DNA of 32,126 nucleotides from Saccoglossus kowalevskii (Eukaryota; Hemichordata; Enteropneusta; Harrimaniidae): assembly GCF_000003605.2 (NCBI RefSeq), contig NW_003118931.1, positions 644,481-676,606 on the forward strand, written 5' to 3'. Positions 19,901 to 27,023 of this stretch are shown here, one piece after another (position 1 is the stretch's first letter; each line of letters opens with the position of its first letter). Both the position numbers and the translations under genes were made by a program. Below the pieces are notes generated by a model that was not told where the DNA came from, ran no database searches, and worked only from the letters and a program-made list of their open reading frames with translations.

Positions 19901-22094
19901 TTTTTTCTTCTTTACTAACTCCTTTTCGTAATATGCCGTCCTTTCTTTCCAGGAATACTATCTTTGTGTGATTCTTTCTCACAAATGACTCCGTACGCCA
20001 TGTTTGTCGCTATGGCAACTTCAATTCAAAATACAAGTGGTGGTGCATCTGGGGCAGTAAGTTGAACTTACTTATTGTTATGGTGGTTAATAACAAATGA
20101 ATTCATCATACGAGGTCCGTCCGTCTAGGCCTGGGCCTACTACATTCAATGTGTACACGCACATCACATCGTACATAATTATGTACATGCATTTATTCCA
20201 TTATCTAATTCAAGACGGCCGAATGACGGTCATTTTAGTACTAACAATTAATCAATTCAAGCATTTCTCTCATTCCGAATCCGGATCACTGGCTTATTTT
20301 TTACGCTGTTAATTTGGCACCATTCTATGCCCACTACTAGTAATAAATATATGTCACGTATCTCGTACATACAAGCTCGTCGCCTTTACCAATAACGCGT
20401 ACTTTACAAGTTGTAAGTAAATTAATACAAATAAACAGTTCCTGTAACCGTAGATTCATTAGTAAATTATCGGTAATATGAATTCCTGTGATCGAAAAGG
20501 TTGGACTGGTGTCGGATCAGCCTTGATAACATTTATTAAAAGTGATAAAAAGAAACACAGTACTTGTCTTTGTATTATCGTGTCTTGCAACAAGACGGTG
20601 TGCCAGTATTTCCGCCTAGACCATTTCCACTGTGCCATATTTGCCGCTCACCATCCCCGACTACCAATGCTTCGTTAACAGATAAGGTGGTAATTTAACT
20701 AAACTACTTCATATTTTAAGTGATGTTTTTGGTTCTTTCATTTCATTTCATTACTTCTAACTATCTGCCCCACACCAGCTCTATGGTTTGCTGTGTACAG
20801 CTGCCGCAACGCCTTTGCAGAGGTCAACAGACATCGATGCTTGGGTTGACGCCCTTGGTTCTGTCATTACAGCTTTATCTAAGTGAGTAGTCTTGTGACC
20901 AGCCTATGATTATTGGGATTATTGGGAGTCTTGGGAGTCTTGCAGACCACATTAATCCGTTTTGTTTAATTTACGCTCATTTGCACGTGTATTATCCTGA
21001 TATATTGAATATATGCGCGACCTTTATATACGTGTAAAATACACATTTTGAAAATTCGAACCTGTTGCAAAATGACTGTGGTGCATTAAATATATTCAGA
21101 TACCAGATTTGCATGATAATCCCATTGTTCTTTGCGTGATTTGCATTGAATTGTAACTTCGAGAGCCTTTTTGGTCTCTGGTTGTATTTTCACCAAACTA
21201 AACATAATAACAAAGTAACCAAACAAACAAAACAAAAACAATTAATTGCTGTGTGTGCGCTATGTAATTGTCATTAAATGGTTGACATTGTGTTTGCCTC
21301 GTAGATATGGTGGCGCTGAACCCGGGGACAGAACCATGGTATGCCCACATTAGGTGTTCTTGTACCATTAGTTTGAAGAGAATGATTTAAATATAGTCAA
21401 TCGGGTCAATATCAGGTCAAAATATAGCGACGTGGTCAACAGTCTTTTAATACTTCCTTCAGAGATTAATGAAACGGTTATACAAAACACTCGGATATCA
21501 TTGACCCGTTCTCACGTACGACTGCGAATACAATCTAAAAAATGTGTGAATGATGTTAAGTAACGGTAATTTGAATTCTCAGTTCTCATATATAGGAATG
21601 ATATGTATTTATTCGTAGCTGGACCCGTTGTATGCAGCATATAAAGTTCTTGTTTCGGAACTTAAGGAAGGGGGCGTAACGTCACTGGATGCGTTTGGAA
21701 AAGCCGTGCGGGTAGGTTAATAATGTATAGTCTCCCCCATAATCCACTACAAACACACGTGACGAGAGACGTATTTGTGTGATCTGAGAAAGGGAATATC
21801 GTCGATCGAATATTTATAATAAGGCGAATAACGCCGAAGATGCCCCTACAAATGTTAGGGGGCTGCAAGCCTCATGGGCCAAGTGTGTAATTTCGTCTTA
21901 GAAAAATAGTAACCTAAGTCTTCGTCTTTTCTTGTCTATAGGCGGCCGAAGAATCTGCCGAAGCTACTGCAAAAATGGAAGCCAAAGCAGGACGTGCTAG
22001 TTATGTGAGTCAAGACAAATTAACCAAGCCTGACCCAGGGGCCACAGCAGTTGCCATTTGGATGACAGCTATTTATGATATATTAATTCAGTGA
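845..22094 (+). CDS. TKFC: triokinase/FMN cyclase (dihydroxyacetone kinase), 17 coding exons
   Basis: Coding exons: 845-950, 3118-3219, 4543-4647, 5023-5207, 5740-5818, 6239-6328, 9475-9509, 10964-11048, 11516-11605, 14238-14354, 15162-15314, 17031-17165, 19953-20056, 20779-20882, 21305-21338, 21619-21711, 21942-22094. All introns are GT-AG, and the joined 1770 nt read open for 589 residues (human TKFC 575). DhaK domain: GGGSGHEP at 59-66, NYTGDR at 113-118, and the covalent-substrate histidine H225 in GIHGE. Linker: about 335-382. DhaL domain: Mg-ATP aspartates D410, D415 and D417 in [23 protein letters not shown] at 456-465, EPGDRTM at 502-508, AGRASY at 555-560 and PDPGA at 569-573. The known family enzyme phosphorylates dihydroxyacetone and glyceraldehyde with ATP and splits FAD to cyclic FMN; the mammalian protein also binds MDA5. 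The ATG has an ACC-ATG-G context with an in-frame stop just upstream, so the start is firm. Every key residue is present, so an active enzyme is inferred. Confidence 0.97.
974..1116. repeat. possible short inverted-repeat element in intron 1
   Basis: The left end CGCTAAAGGTAACCTTT (974-990) matches the reverse complement of 1101-1116, except for two extra bases on the left. The inner segments TGTTGG and CCAACA also pair. No target-site duplication is clear, so this could be a decayed MITE or chance, helped by the near-palindromic GGTWACC core. Confidence 0.3.
1549..1601. promoter_or_regulatory. pair of divergent CTCF-like motifs
   Basis: The reverse strand of 1549-1562 reads CCAACAGAGGGCGC, 13 of 14 against the CTCF core CCRSNAGRKGGCRS. 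The forward strand at 1589-1601 reads CGCTGGAGGGCGC, 12 of 13. The sites point away from each other, 26 bp apart, about 0.6 kb inside the gene. GCGCCCTC is also common in invertebrate repeats, so binding is only a possibility. Confidence 0.3.
3118..3219 (+). CDS. TKFC: TKFC coding exon 2
   Basis: Encodes residues 36-69 plus the first base of Gly70, ending in the nucleophile-loop signature GGGSGHEP (59-66). Acceptor GCATAG, donor GTAAGT. It aligns to the human segment that begins HRVALRSDL. Confidence 0.97.
3220..4542 (+). other. TKFC intron 2
   Basis: 1323 bp, phase 1, AT-rich unique-looking sequence with homopolymer A runs near 4260. I recognise no element or gene. Confidence 0.85.
4543..4647 (+). 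CDS. TKFC: TKFC coding exon 3
   Basis: Encodes residues 70-104 plus the first base of Ala105, including [10 protein letters not shown], which matches the conserved AGAVF(T/A)SP stretch of the DhaK fold. Acceptor TTTTAG, donor GTAAGC. Confidence 0.97.
4648..5022 (+). other. TKFC intron 3 with a CTATGTTC repeat at its acceptor
   Basis: 375 bp, phase 1. The last 40 bp are four imperfect copies of CTATGTT(T/C)C (4982-5014), running into TTCCATCTTCAG. The repeat therefore supplies most of the polypyrimidine tract of exon 4. Confidence 0.85.
5023..5207 (+). CDS. TKFC: TKFC coding exon 4
   Basis: The largest exon, residues 105-166. It carries [10 protein letters not shown] (113-122); Thr115 corresponds to human Thr112, and Asp117 to the general acid/base aspartate of bacterial DhaK. 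It also carries [15 protein letters not shown] (152-166). The donor is a weaker GTACAT; phase 0. Confidence 0.97.
5208..5739 (+). other. TKFC intron 4
   Basis: 532 bp, phase 0. It contains the 153-bp MITE at 5359-5511. The acceptor is TTACATAG; the nearby alternative AG at 5745-5746 would read straight into a stop, so it is excluded. Confidence 0.85.
5359..5511. mobile_element. 153-bp MITE, TA target site (Tc1/mariner-like) in TKFC intron 4
   Basis: The element begins CTGTAAAC and ends GGTTCTACAG, whose reverse complement is CTGTAGAACC, so the terminal inverted repeats share CTGTA. TA flanks both ends (5357-5358 and 5512-5513). The interior is AT-rich with a CGCTAATTT motif shared with the MITE at 26595. 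It has no coding capacity. The ends and TA duplication fit a non-autonomous Tc1/mariner-type element. Confidence 0.6.
5740..5818 (+). CDS. TKFC: TKFC coding exon 5
   Basis: Residues 167-192 plus the first base of Gly193, reading [16 protein letters not shown], which aligns with the human VAGALAEAG...LEEIA segment. Donor GTAAGC. Confidence 0.96.
5819..6238 (+). other. TKFC intron 5 with (AT)18
   Basis: 420 bp, phase 1. A perfect (AT)18 microsatellite at 6141-6176 ends 62 bp before exon 6. No other element is seen. Confidence 0.9.
6141..6176. repeat. (AT)18 microsatellite
   Basis: 36 bp of uninterrupted AT dinucleotides, between the likely branch-point zone of intron 5 and the upstream intron body. 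Confidence 0.97.
6239..6328 (+). CDS. TKFC: TKFC coding exon 6
   Basis: Residues 193-222 plus the first base of Gly223, reading [19 protein letters not shown]...DDEMELGLG. It matches the human GTLGVSLSSCSVPGS...ELGLG segment that leads to the catalytic histidine. Donor GTGAGT. Confidence 0.97.
6329..9474 (+). other. TKFC intron 6
   Basis: 3146 bp, phase 1, the longest intron. It holds a low-complexity AATTT-type tract (about 6883-6926) and a short TG run (7181-7194). The ORFs of 60-90 codons lack any recognisable family, and no transposon ends were found. Confidence 0.85.
9475..9509 (+). CDS. TKFC: TKFC coding exon 7 (35-nt mini-exon with catalytic His)
   Basis: Only 35 nt, residues 223-234, reading [12 protein letters not shown]. 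His225 corresponds to human His221, which forms the covalent hemiaminal with the triose substrate. Acceptor CGTACAG, donor GTGAGA. Skipping it would shift the frame. Confidence 0.96.
9510..10963 (+). other. TKFC intron 7
   Basis: 1454 bp, phase 0. It contains a 16-base G run (10486-10501). No gene or transposon is recognised. Confidence 0.85.
10486..10501 (+). repeat. G16 homopolymer
   Basis: Sixteen consecutive G on the transcribed strand of intron 7. The length is likely to be unstable or miscalled; it could fold as a G-quadruplex in pre-mRNA. Confidence 0.9.
10964..11048 (+). CDS. TKFC: TKFC coding exon 8
   Basis: Residues 235-262 plus the first base of Gly263, including MINHMTN, which aligns with human MLDHMTN. 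The acceptor TTGATAG at 10963 is chosen because the second AG (10975-10976) would put TGA in frame. Donor GTAAGT. Confidence 0.94.
11049..11515 (+). other. TKFC intron 8
   Basis: 467 bp, phase 1, no recognisable element. Confidence 0.85.
11516..11605 (+). CDS. TKFC: TKFC coding exon 9
   Basis: Residues 263-292 plus the first base of Glu293, with the strongly conserved [15 protein letters not shown] motif (human VVMMVNNLGGLSFLE). Acceptor TCATCAG, donor GTAAGT. Confidence 0.97.
11606..14237 (+). other. TKFC intron 9
   Basis: 2632 bp, phase 1. It contains a 137-codon forward ORF (13697-14110) and a 109-codon reverse ORF (12474-12803). Neither shows a motif or looks like a gene. No transposon ends were seen. 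Confidence 0.8.
14238..14354 (+). CDS. TKFC: TKFC coding exon 10
   Basis: Residues 293-331 plus the first base of Asp332, reading [21 protein letters not shown]. It aligns with the human RGVKIARALVGTFMSALEM segment at the end of the DhaK domain. Donor GTAAGC. Confidence 0.96.
14355..15161 (+). other. TKFC intron 10
   Basis: 807 bp, phase 1. Its last 105 bp are a tandem repeat of CTGATCTGATTTC-type units that ends in the splice acceptor itself. The rest is AT-rich and unassigned. Confidence 0.88.
15057..15161 (+). repeat. 28-bp tandem repeat forming the exon 11 acceptor
   Basis: Units beginning GATCTGATTTC occur at 15070, 15093, 15121 and 15149, with spacings of 23, 28 and 28 bp. The last copy ends TTTCAG, the acceptor of exon 11. 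Each unit contains CTGAT, a good branch-point-like motif, so several alternative branch sites are stacked upstream of one exon. Confidence 0.85.
15162..15314 (+). CDS. TKFC: TKFC coding exon 11 (DhaK end and interdomain linker)
   Basis: Residues 332-382 plus the first base of Glu383. It opens [10 protein letters not shown], matching human DAETTAAAWP, then becomes a hydrophilic linker rich in K, E, S and P that is poorly conserved in the family. Donor GTATAG is suboptimal. Confidence 0.95.
15315..17030 (+). other. TKFC intron 11 with (AT)20
   Basis: 1716 bp, phase 1. A perfect AT microsatellite (16939-16978) ends about 50 bp before exon 12. No gene or other element is recognised. Confidence 0.88.
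16939..16978. repeat. (AT)20 microsatellite
   Basis: 40 bp of uninterrupted AT dinucleotides immediately upstream of the branch-point and polypyrimidine region of exon 12. Confidence 0.97.
17031..17165 (+). CDS. TKFC: TKFC coding exon 12 (DhaL Mg-ATP site)
   Basis: Residues 383-427 plus the first base of Gly428. It contains [16 protein letters not shown] (406-421); D410, D415 and D417 are the expected Mg-ATP ligands (D415 and D417 match human D401 and D403). The residue between the last two aspartates is Asn rather than the human Gly. Acceptor CCCATAG, donor GTGAGT. Confidence 0.97.
17632..17837. repeat. 206-bp segment bounded by 13-bp inverted repeats
   Basis: GTAAGATGTACAT at 17632-17644 is the exact reverse complement of 17825-17837. 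No target-site duplication is visible, and the ATGTACAT core is itself palindromic, which raises the chance of coincidence. A decayed MITE is possible. Confidence 0.35.
18740..18873 (+). repeat. left copy of a gap-flanking duplication
   Basis: 134 bp that recur after the gap at 18924-19049. The two differ only by eight single-base losses in homopolymers in the right copy. This looks like one genomic segment represented twice in the assembly. Confidence 0.92.
18874..18923. other. assembly gap (50 N)
   Basis: Exactly 50 N inside TKFC intron 12. Because both sides are the same sequence, the gap probably marks two unmerged overlapping contigs rather than missing DNA. Confidence 0.97.
18924..19049 (+). 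repeat. right copy of a gap-flanking duplication
   Basis: 126 bp, identical to 18740-18873 apart from eight one-base deletions, each in a run of two or more identical bases. There are no substitutions. This is the error signature of flow-based or single-molecule reads at a contig end. Confidence 0.92.
19953..20056 (+). CDS. TKFC: TKFC coding exon 13
   Basis: Residues 428-462, ending NTSGGASGA, the start of the conserved GG(S/A)SGALYG loop of DhaL. The N-terminal half ([13 protein letters not shown]) is divergent from human but fills the expected length. Acceptor TTTCCAG, donor GTAAGT; phase 0. Confidence 0.94.
20057..20778 (+). other. TKFC intron 13
   Basis: 722 bp, phase 0, no recognisable element; its ORFs are short and unconvincing. 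Confidence 0.85.
20779..20882 (+). CDS. TKFC: TKFC coding exon 14
   Basis: Residues 463-496 plus two bases of Lys497. It opens [13 protein letters not shown] (human LYGLFLTAAAQPL), a DhaL helix lining the nucleotide site. Donor GTGAGT; phase 2. Confidence 0.97.
20883..21304 (+). other. TKFC intron 14
   Basis: 422 bp, the only phase 2 intron in the gene. It is AT-rich with an A/C-rich tract near 21200-21240; nothing else is recognised. Confidence 0.85.
21305..21338 (+). CDS. TKFC: TKFC coding exon 15 (34-nt mini-exon, GDRTM motif)
   Basis: 34 nt, residues 497-508, reading [12 protein letters not shown]. The PGDRTM motif is a nucleotide-site signature of DhaL. Acceptor CTCGTAG, donor GTATGC. 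Skipping it breaks the frame. Confidence 0.96.
21619..21711 (+). CDS. TKFC: TKFC coding exon 16
   Basis: Residues 509-539, [11 protein letters not shown]...LDAFGKAVR, matching the human LDSLWAAG...LTKAVK helices. Flanked by the short introns 15 (280 bp) and 16 (230 bp). Donor GTAGGT; phase 0. Confidence 0.96.
21942..22094 (+). CDS. TKFC: TKFC coding exon 17 (terminal)
   Basis: Residues 540-589 and the TGA stop at 22092-22094. Contains [15 protein letters not shown] and [12 protein letters not shown], the C-terminal DhaL signatures. The acceptor is TCTATAG. Confidence 0.97.
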   Translation, partial: AAEESAEATAKMEAKAGRASYVSQDKLTKPDPGATAVAIWMTAIYDILIQ

Positions 22095-22456
22095 AGAGAA
22101 GACAGCTTGTGCTGTGTTACGTATATGCTTTCATAAAGACAGATAGTTACACAATGGCACATAAAACACTAATTACGTCATATTGACAAGATCTAGTAAT
22201 TACTATGAATAGATATTTTTCTGATGAGCGGGGGATCTGAAAAGAGCACACTGTGCATCAAAGAATCCCTAATTTTTAGTACCACAACAGTTAATTGTAA
22301 ACAAAGCAAATTGTCGCCCGACACCCTGCCTTGTAACAACACCGTGGGACGATCACGGCATCGTTGTACACATACGGAGATTGCCCCCGCATATGTTTTG
22401 AGTAATTGAGTCATGAATGCGGCTTGCGTCGGGCATTCTAGAGGTAATTTGAATTA

Positions 22457-22462
22457 AATAAA
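22457..22462 (+). terminator. candidate TKFC poly(A) signal
   Basis: A canonical AATAAA lies 363 nt after the stop codon, followed by a T/G-rich stretch (GTTTTCTTG) about 30 nt downstream. This would give a 3' UTR of roughly 380 nt. No transcript evidence is available. Confidence 0.55.
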
Positions 22463-23382
22463 ATGCCAGGATTTTGGATGACTCTGAGAGCGTTTTCTTG
22501 AATGTTACTTCAAACAAACCACAAAGACTATAGAGAGACTGTCAGGCTCGTTAGGTGCCATTTTGATTTTGATTGACGTTGCGCAATCTGTGTTTGCTGT
22601 CAAAGATAAGATTCTAATTATCTGTATATTTGTTAACGGAGTTTCGTTTCAATGCCTTTCCGGATTTCAATCTTCCAAGTCCCTCTATAAAGGGAATGTG
22701 TTAATGCTATGATTTTACACCATGTAAACTTGATTCCAAAAAAAGTAATTAAAATTGCGAAATTGAAGCGTGCACTCCTTGTTGATCACGTATTTCTTCA
22801 GAATTATATATACTTTATTTAAGTTTCGATTCAGACCATTCATCATCGAAACAGCAACCCGTTGTATGGAACTACAAACTTCCACTTTCCAACGGCAACA
22901 ATCATGAAATTCAAATAAATAAGAAAAACAAAAGGCTAATCATCCTTATCCTCTCTGCTCAATCTCATCATTGGTTAAATTCTATCACCGCAAATTCTGG
23001 TCAATAAAAATAATTATGGATTTGTCTTTCGTAGATTATTCGATGTACAGACGTATTATAACCGTGTGCAGGTTTTTGGTCTACATTTCTATCGGGGTGG
23101 GGCGCATCATAGTGACATGTCATAATTAACCTGATTATTCTTACAATGTCGCCATTATCTTTACGTTGGTTTCAAATATATAGCTCAACTTTAGGTTAAG
23201 ACATTGTGACTGTTAATTTCTGTAAAAATAACCCCATGCATAAAGAGAAAGTTTAGGAAGGTTTCGCGCAGTAAAATTTGTTATTGTGAGTGTAGTAAAA
23301 TAGGTGACATTTTTCGTATCCTTTCCAACTTGAACGTTCGTTATAACAACGTGTTAGTTGGCAATGCGAAAGCTTCCGTGCA

Positions 23383-23920
23383 ATGCTCACGCTGCTGGAA
23401 TTAAGATATCTCAATCATTGCCACGTGACCAACTATGTCCGTCCGAATCCATGCCTGTCAATCCCGAACGCCGAAACAGCTGAGATGTTCCCCAAGCTAT
23501 TGTTCGACTGGATGACAGTACATTTACCAAGCTGAAGGGCGGCTGGGTTATTGCCCTTGAGTCAAGGTTCCCATGGATGACATGCCCTCTTTTCTCTCCC
23601 ACACAACTGATAAATTAATACATCACAACAACTATGTGGCCGGCCTCTCCCCAGCAGTCTCAATGGATGAAGTTAGTTTCGTGACCGTCGGACACAACAT
23701 GAGAAAACTCCAGGTGTTCGAAACCGAATTCGGGCAAAAAATATGCCTGATGAAAATCAGTGTTCGGAACGCCATGCCGCGTTCAGTTGTCAGTGCCGTT
23801 TCCTTTGTGTTCATTACCGCACTAGATAAAGAGCGTGTGCTTCATTGCAACGTGGGTTGCTTTCAGGGTCCTCTAATACGGCCTTCAGTATTTCCCGAGA
23901 CGGCAGTAGGTTGGGGATAA
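23383..23920 (+). other. unassigned ORF-bearing block
   Basis: Two ORFs on the same strand, 23383-23535 (50 codons) and 23573-23920 (115 codons), lie in different frames within a visibly less AT-rich block. The peptides show no motif I know. It could be a decayed transposon gene, an exon remnant or chance. No function is offered. Confidence 0.25.
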
Positions 23921-24916
23921 AGCCCTTCCTTAATATTACATGGCGAATAGTTTTCCCATCATTAGGGTAAAACCGCAAATTTTATTTTCAATGCCTCTGC
24001 TATGTACCTTTAATAAAGTGTGTACATACGTATAAATGACGAACGCTCCCCTATCTCCTCTCCTGTTGCGAGTTAAAGAAACGGTAGGCGTTCCACTCTT
24101 CCAGTATTATCTTTGCTATTGAATGGAGTTATTTTTCCCATCATTGTACACAACCACAAATCTCATTAGTTTTAAATACGTAATTCCTCGTTAATGGTGA
24201 AAGACACAATTGAGAAGAGACTGGCTCACCAGCTTCAGTATCGATTATACGTAATACTTGCATTACTATGGGTTCCCTTTTTATCTAGGTTCGTACCTAG
24301 GATATCGTTGATGAATTGTTTGGATGAAGTACTTTATATCACAAATCTATCGTCGAGTATTACAGTGTGCCAGTTTGGGATGATTCCCCGTGTCGCGTGT
24401 CGTCTCATACAACTCACGAAACACTACCAAGTTATAATCAGCCTCCCTTCAAACGCCGGTAGAATGCTTACATTGCTGAGAATTTCGAAACATCAGAATC
24501 ATAGTAATAGATAACTCGAAAACTACTACCAAGTAAAGCAGAAATCTCGTCCCAAGTCAACAGCCGTTGAGGATTTAGTATGACGTGATTAGGGACTCGT
24601 TCTAACTCTATACATTTGTGAATGTAAAATTTCTGACACACGATCATCCGTCACAGAGACGACCGTCGAGTGGTGTGGAGTGGTCTATGCAAACCCAATC
24701 GACCCAAGGTACTCTTTTTCGACTCGAAACAACCAAATGACTTAATTAATATGTCATTTGTAACTGTGCGTCGTTACAGTGAAAACGGAAACTTGTGTGT
24801 TCTCACAGTGTATCAGGCTGTCACCGTCCCAGAGGAAATACGCTCTTCACAGCGCATTTACGCGCTTACTCCCATGCCGTCAACTAATTTTAAACTGACT
24901 GGGTGAATAAACGAAC

Positions 24917-24948
24917 GAATGAATGAATGAATGAATGAATGAATGAAT
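24917..24948. repeat. (GAAT)8 microsatellite
   Basis: Eight perfect GAAT units preceded by GAAC-type variants. Such short tandem tails occur at the 3' ends of L2/CR1-type LINEs and related SINEs. The sequence upstream shows no reverse transcriptase motif, so a retroelement tail is only a suggestion. Confidence 0.85.
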
Positions 24949-26148
24949 CGGAGTTGTATCAGCTCCGTGCTTCTCTCCTTTAATTGATGCAAGTCAATGC
25001 TCACATCTTTTTCTAATGCGCTTCTTGAAATCTATCCTGCATCAAAATGAACGAAGATACATGGCCGAGTATATACATGTATATGGAAACACGTATGGCA
25101 ATTACAATAAACACGTTTATGTCTGAAGCAGACACGTAACAGTTGGATGTGGGACGCGCGCTCGTCAAAAAATCCTGAGAACTAGCCTAAACGTTTACCA
25201 CTCGTGTGTGGACGTTCGGGTCTCTGTTTATCAAAAGACTTTGCTCGATTTTCCCATGATAGTCTTGTATAGTTTAGAGTAATAGTACTTGTCCTAACGA
25301 CGTTTTAATTTAACTTTGATTTGTTGTAATAACGGGATGATTCTCTTAATACGAGAACGTAATTCTATTGGACTATTGTTAAGTTCGTAAAAGAAAAAAA
25401 AAGCCTTTTTCTTCCCCTAGCAGACGTGCGCAACCTACACCGCGCACTGTTTGTGTGTCATTCTTTTGTGGGGTACACAATAGAAATAAATACTGAAAAG
25501 ATAAATAAGTAAAGGACTTAGCGCAAAGAGAAAATTGTTTAAATTTGTCACGACGCCTTGGCAATTTTTCCTACAAAGACTTAGGAATGGCCAGATATAA
25601 TTGTACATAATATACGGGCGCTCCCCGGAGAAACGTAATTCGATGGTTACGCAGCCGCGTACCGGTGACATTCTGAAACGCGATGTAGCCACCGTGACTG
25701 CATTGCCCTAAAATAACGATCCTTTCATCTCCGGCGTACATTTTGTTTTTTTCAAACATGCAAGTAGAGTCATGGTTCGACGAGCGGGTACCGTTGAGCA
25801 CATTTCCCGTTCGACAAACATAATTTACTGTGATTGAATGGACTTAATAAATTCTACCCTCTTTAATAAATTATTAAAATGAAATGACATGCCCGACGAG
25901 CTGATGCATAAAAGCGCCCAGCTATGTTCCAGACAGCGGGCTCGTGGCAGACTTGTTACACGTCGCATGCGAGCGTAAAAATTGCGCACGTGTGTGTTAA
26001 ATGGGAGTATTTTTCCCGGGGTTATTAATTTCCAATTTTCCCATGTACTATCAATTGGCCTGATCATATGCATCCGGAGAGAAACATATTGTTTGTTTCT
26101 CCGCAAACAATGGAGTGTGAACACCGGCCAACGCTCGCCATTATAAGA

Positions 26149-27023
26149 GGGCGCCACCACGAGACTGAAGTGGAGTACTAAAATTATTCTGGGTAGCCGC
26201 GATAGTGCTCTGCGATGAAACAAGGCGTTTCACAAGTGTCAGTCGCCTGAATAAGAAATATTGTCTTTATAATGGACTGGAGCGAAATGTTTTTTTTTTA
26301 TCTGTTGTTTTCGTTCAAACTCGCAATGCTTGCATCATGACATTTGGGGATGTCATAGTTCGAGTGTTCTGTTGCAACAAAAACAAAACTGGGAAAAAAT
26401 GCTCAATAATGCATTTTCTAGGAGTAACCAATAGTAGAAATGAAAGACTCATTTTTTTTATTTAAAAAAAACATAATAATAATAGAAACATTGGTGCCCC
26501 AAGATTCACCAGTGCAGTCCCCAGGATTGACTGAATCTACCCGCTGTGGCGAGAGTGTGATACAAACTCCACAGCAAACCACATCTCTAATATACTGTAA
26601 ACAAGTTTTTTTCATCAGCTAGCATGTCATTTTAGCTGATTTAGCTAACCTGTAATTTCGCTAATTCAAGATGTCGCTAATTTCGAATAAAGTATATTCT
26701 CACAATGAGATTGTTGGCATTTTAGCTAAATTAAGATTTTGTTAATTCAAGTATTCAGTCAAATTCGCTAATATGGCATGTTGCTATTTCAATGTGTTTT
26801 ACAGTATTGTTAAACACTGTGATAGACATACTGATAATATTAATATTTTATTTACGTTGCACTTTTATTCAGCATATAATGTCCAAAAAACAGTACACTG
26901 AAACAACCGACCATCGGTGTACTAGGCTTGGGATAGCTACCTTCCATTGTCACTACCTGGAGATAGACCATATTTGCGGCGGGTGGGATGATGGGGATCA
27001 GAGTCGCGTAGGACCCGTTACCG
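26149..27023. mobile_element. dispersed repeat, copy 1 (solo core)
   Basis: Shares about 660 bp of alignable sequence with 30011-30877, from GGGCGCCAYCACGAGA at the left to GGACCCGTTACCG at the right. The ends are not inverted repeats of each other. It is interrupted by the 210-bp MITE at 26595-26804 and lacks a segment of about 120 bp that copy 2 has (30330-30450). The flanks are unrelated to the 28-bp arrays around copy 2. No long coding frame survives; a short reverse-strand frame (MFHRRALSRLP) is shared with copy 2 but ends differently. Confidence 0.85.
26595..26804. mobile_element. 210-bp MITE with TA duplication inside dispersed repeat copy 1
   Basis: Starts CTGTAAAC and ends GTTTTACAG, inverted repeats apart from one extra A. 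TA flanks both sides (26593-26594 and 26805-26806). The paralogous site in copy 2 reads CTCTAATATATTGTTGAAC with a single TA at 30661-30662, a pre-insertion site. The interior repeats TTCGCTAATT and TTTAGCTGA motifs and has no ORF. The ends and the TA duplication fit a Tc1/mariner-type non-autonomous element. Confidence 0.85.

Larger units (their letters stand above)
17166..19952 (+). other. TKFC intron 12
   Basis: 2787 bp, phase 1. It holds a 13-bp inverted-repeat pair (17632-17837), the 50-N gap (18874-18923) and the duplicated segments on each side of the gap. No gene is seen. The true intron length is uncertain because of the gap. Confidence 0.85.
22463..26148. other. intergenic region without a recognised gene
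   Basis: 3.7 kb. It contains an ORF-bearing block (23383-23920), a GAAT microsatellite (24917-24948) and short unassigned ORFs. A hairpin GAGAAACA...TGTTTCTC lies near 26080-26102. No conserved domain is recognised on either strand. Confidence 0.7.

Noticed and set aside
25825-26223. 132-codon reverse ORF entering dispersed repeat copy 1
   Set aside because: Only its first part is shared with copy 2, whose frame continues into the 28-bp array instead; it crosses the repeat boundary, so it is not a conserved protein.
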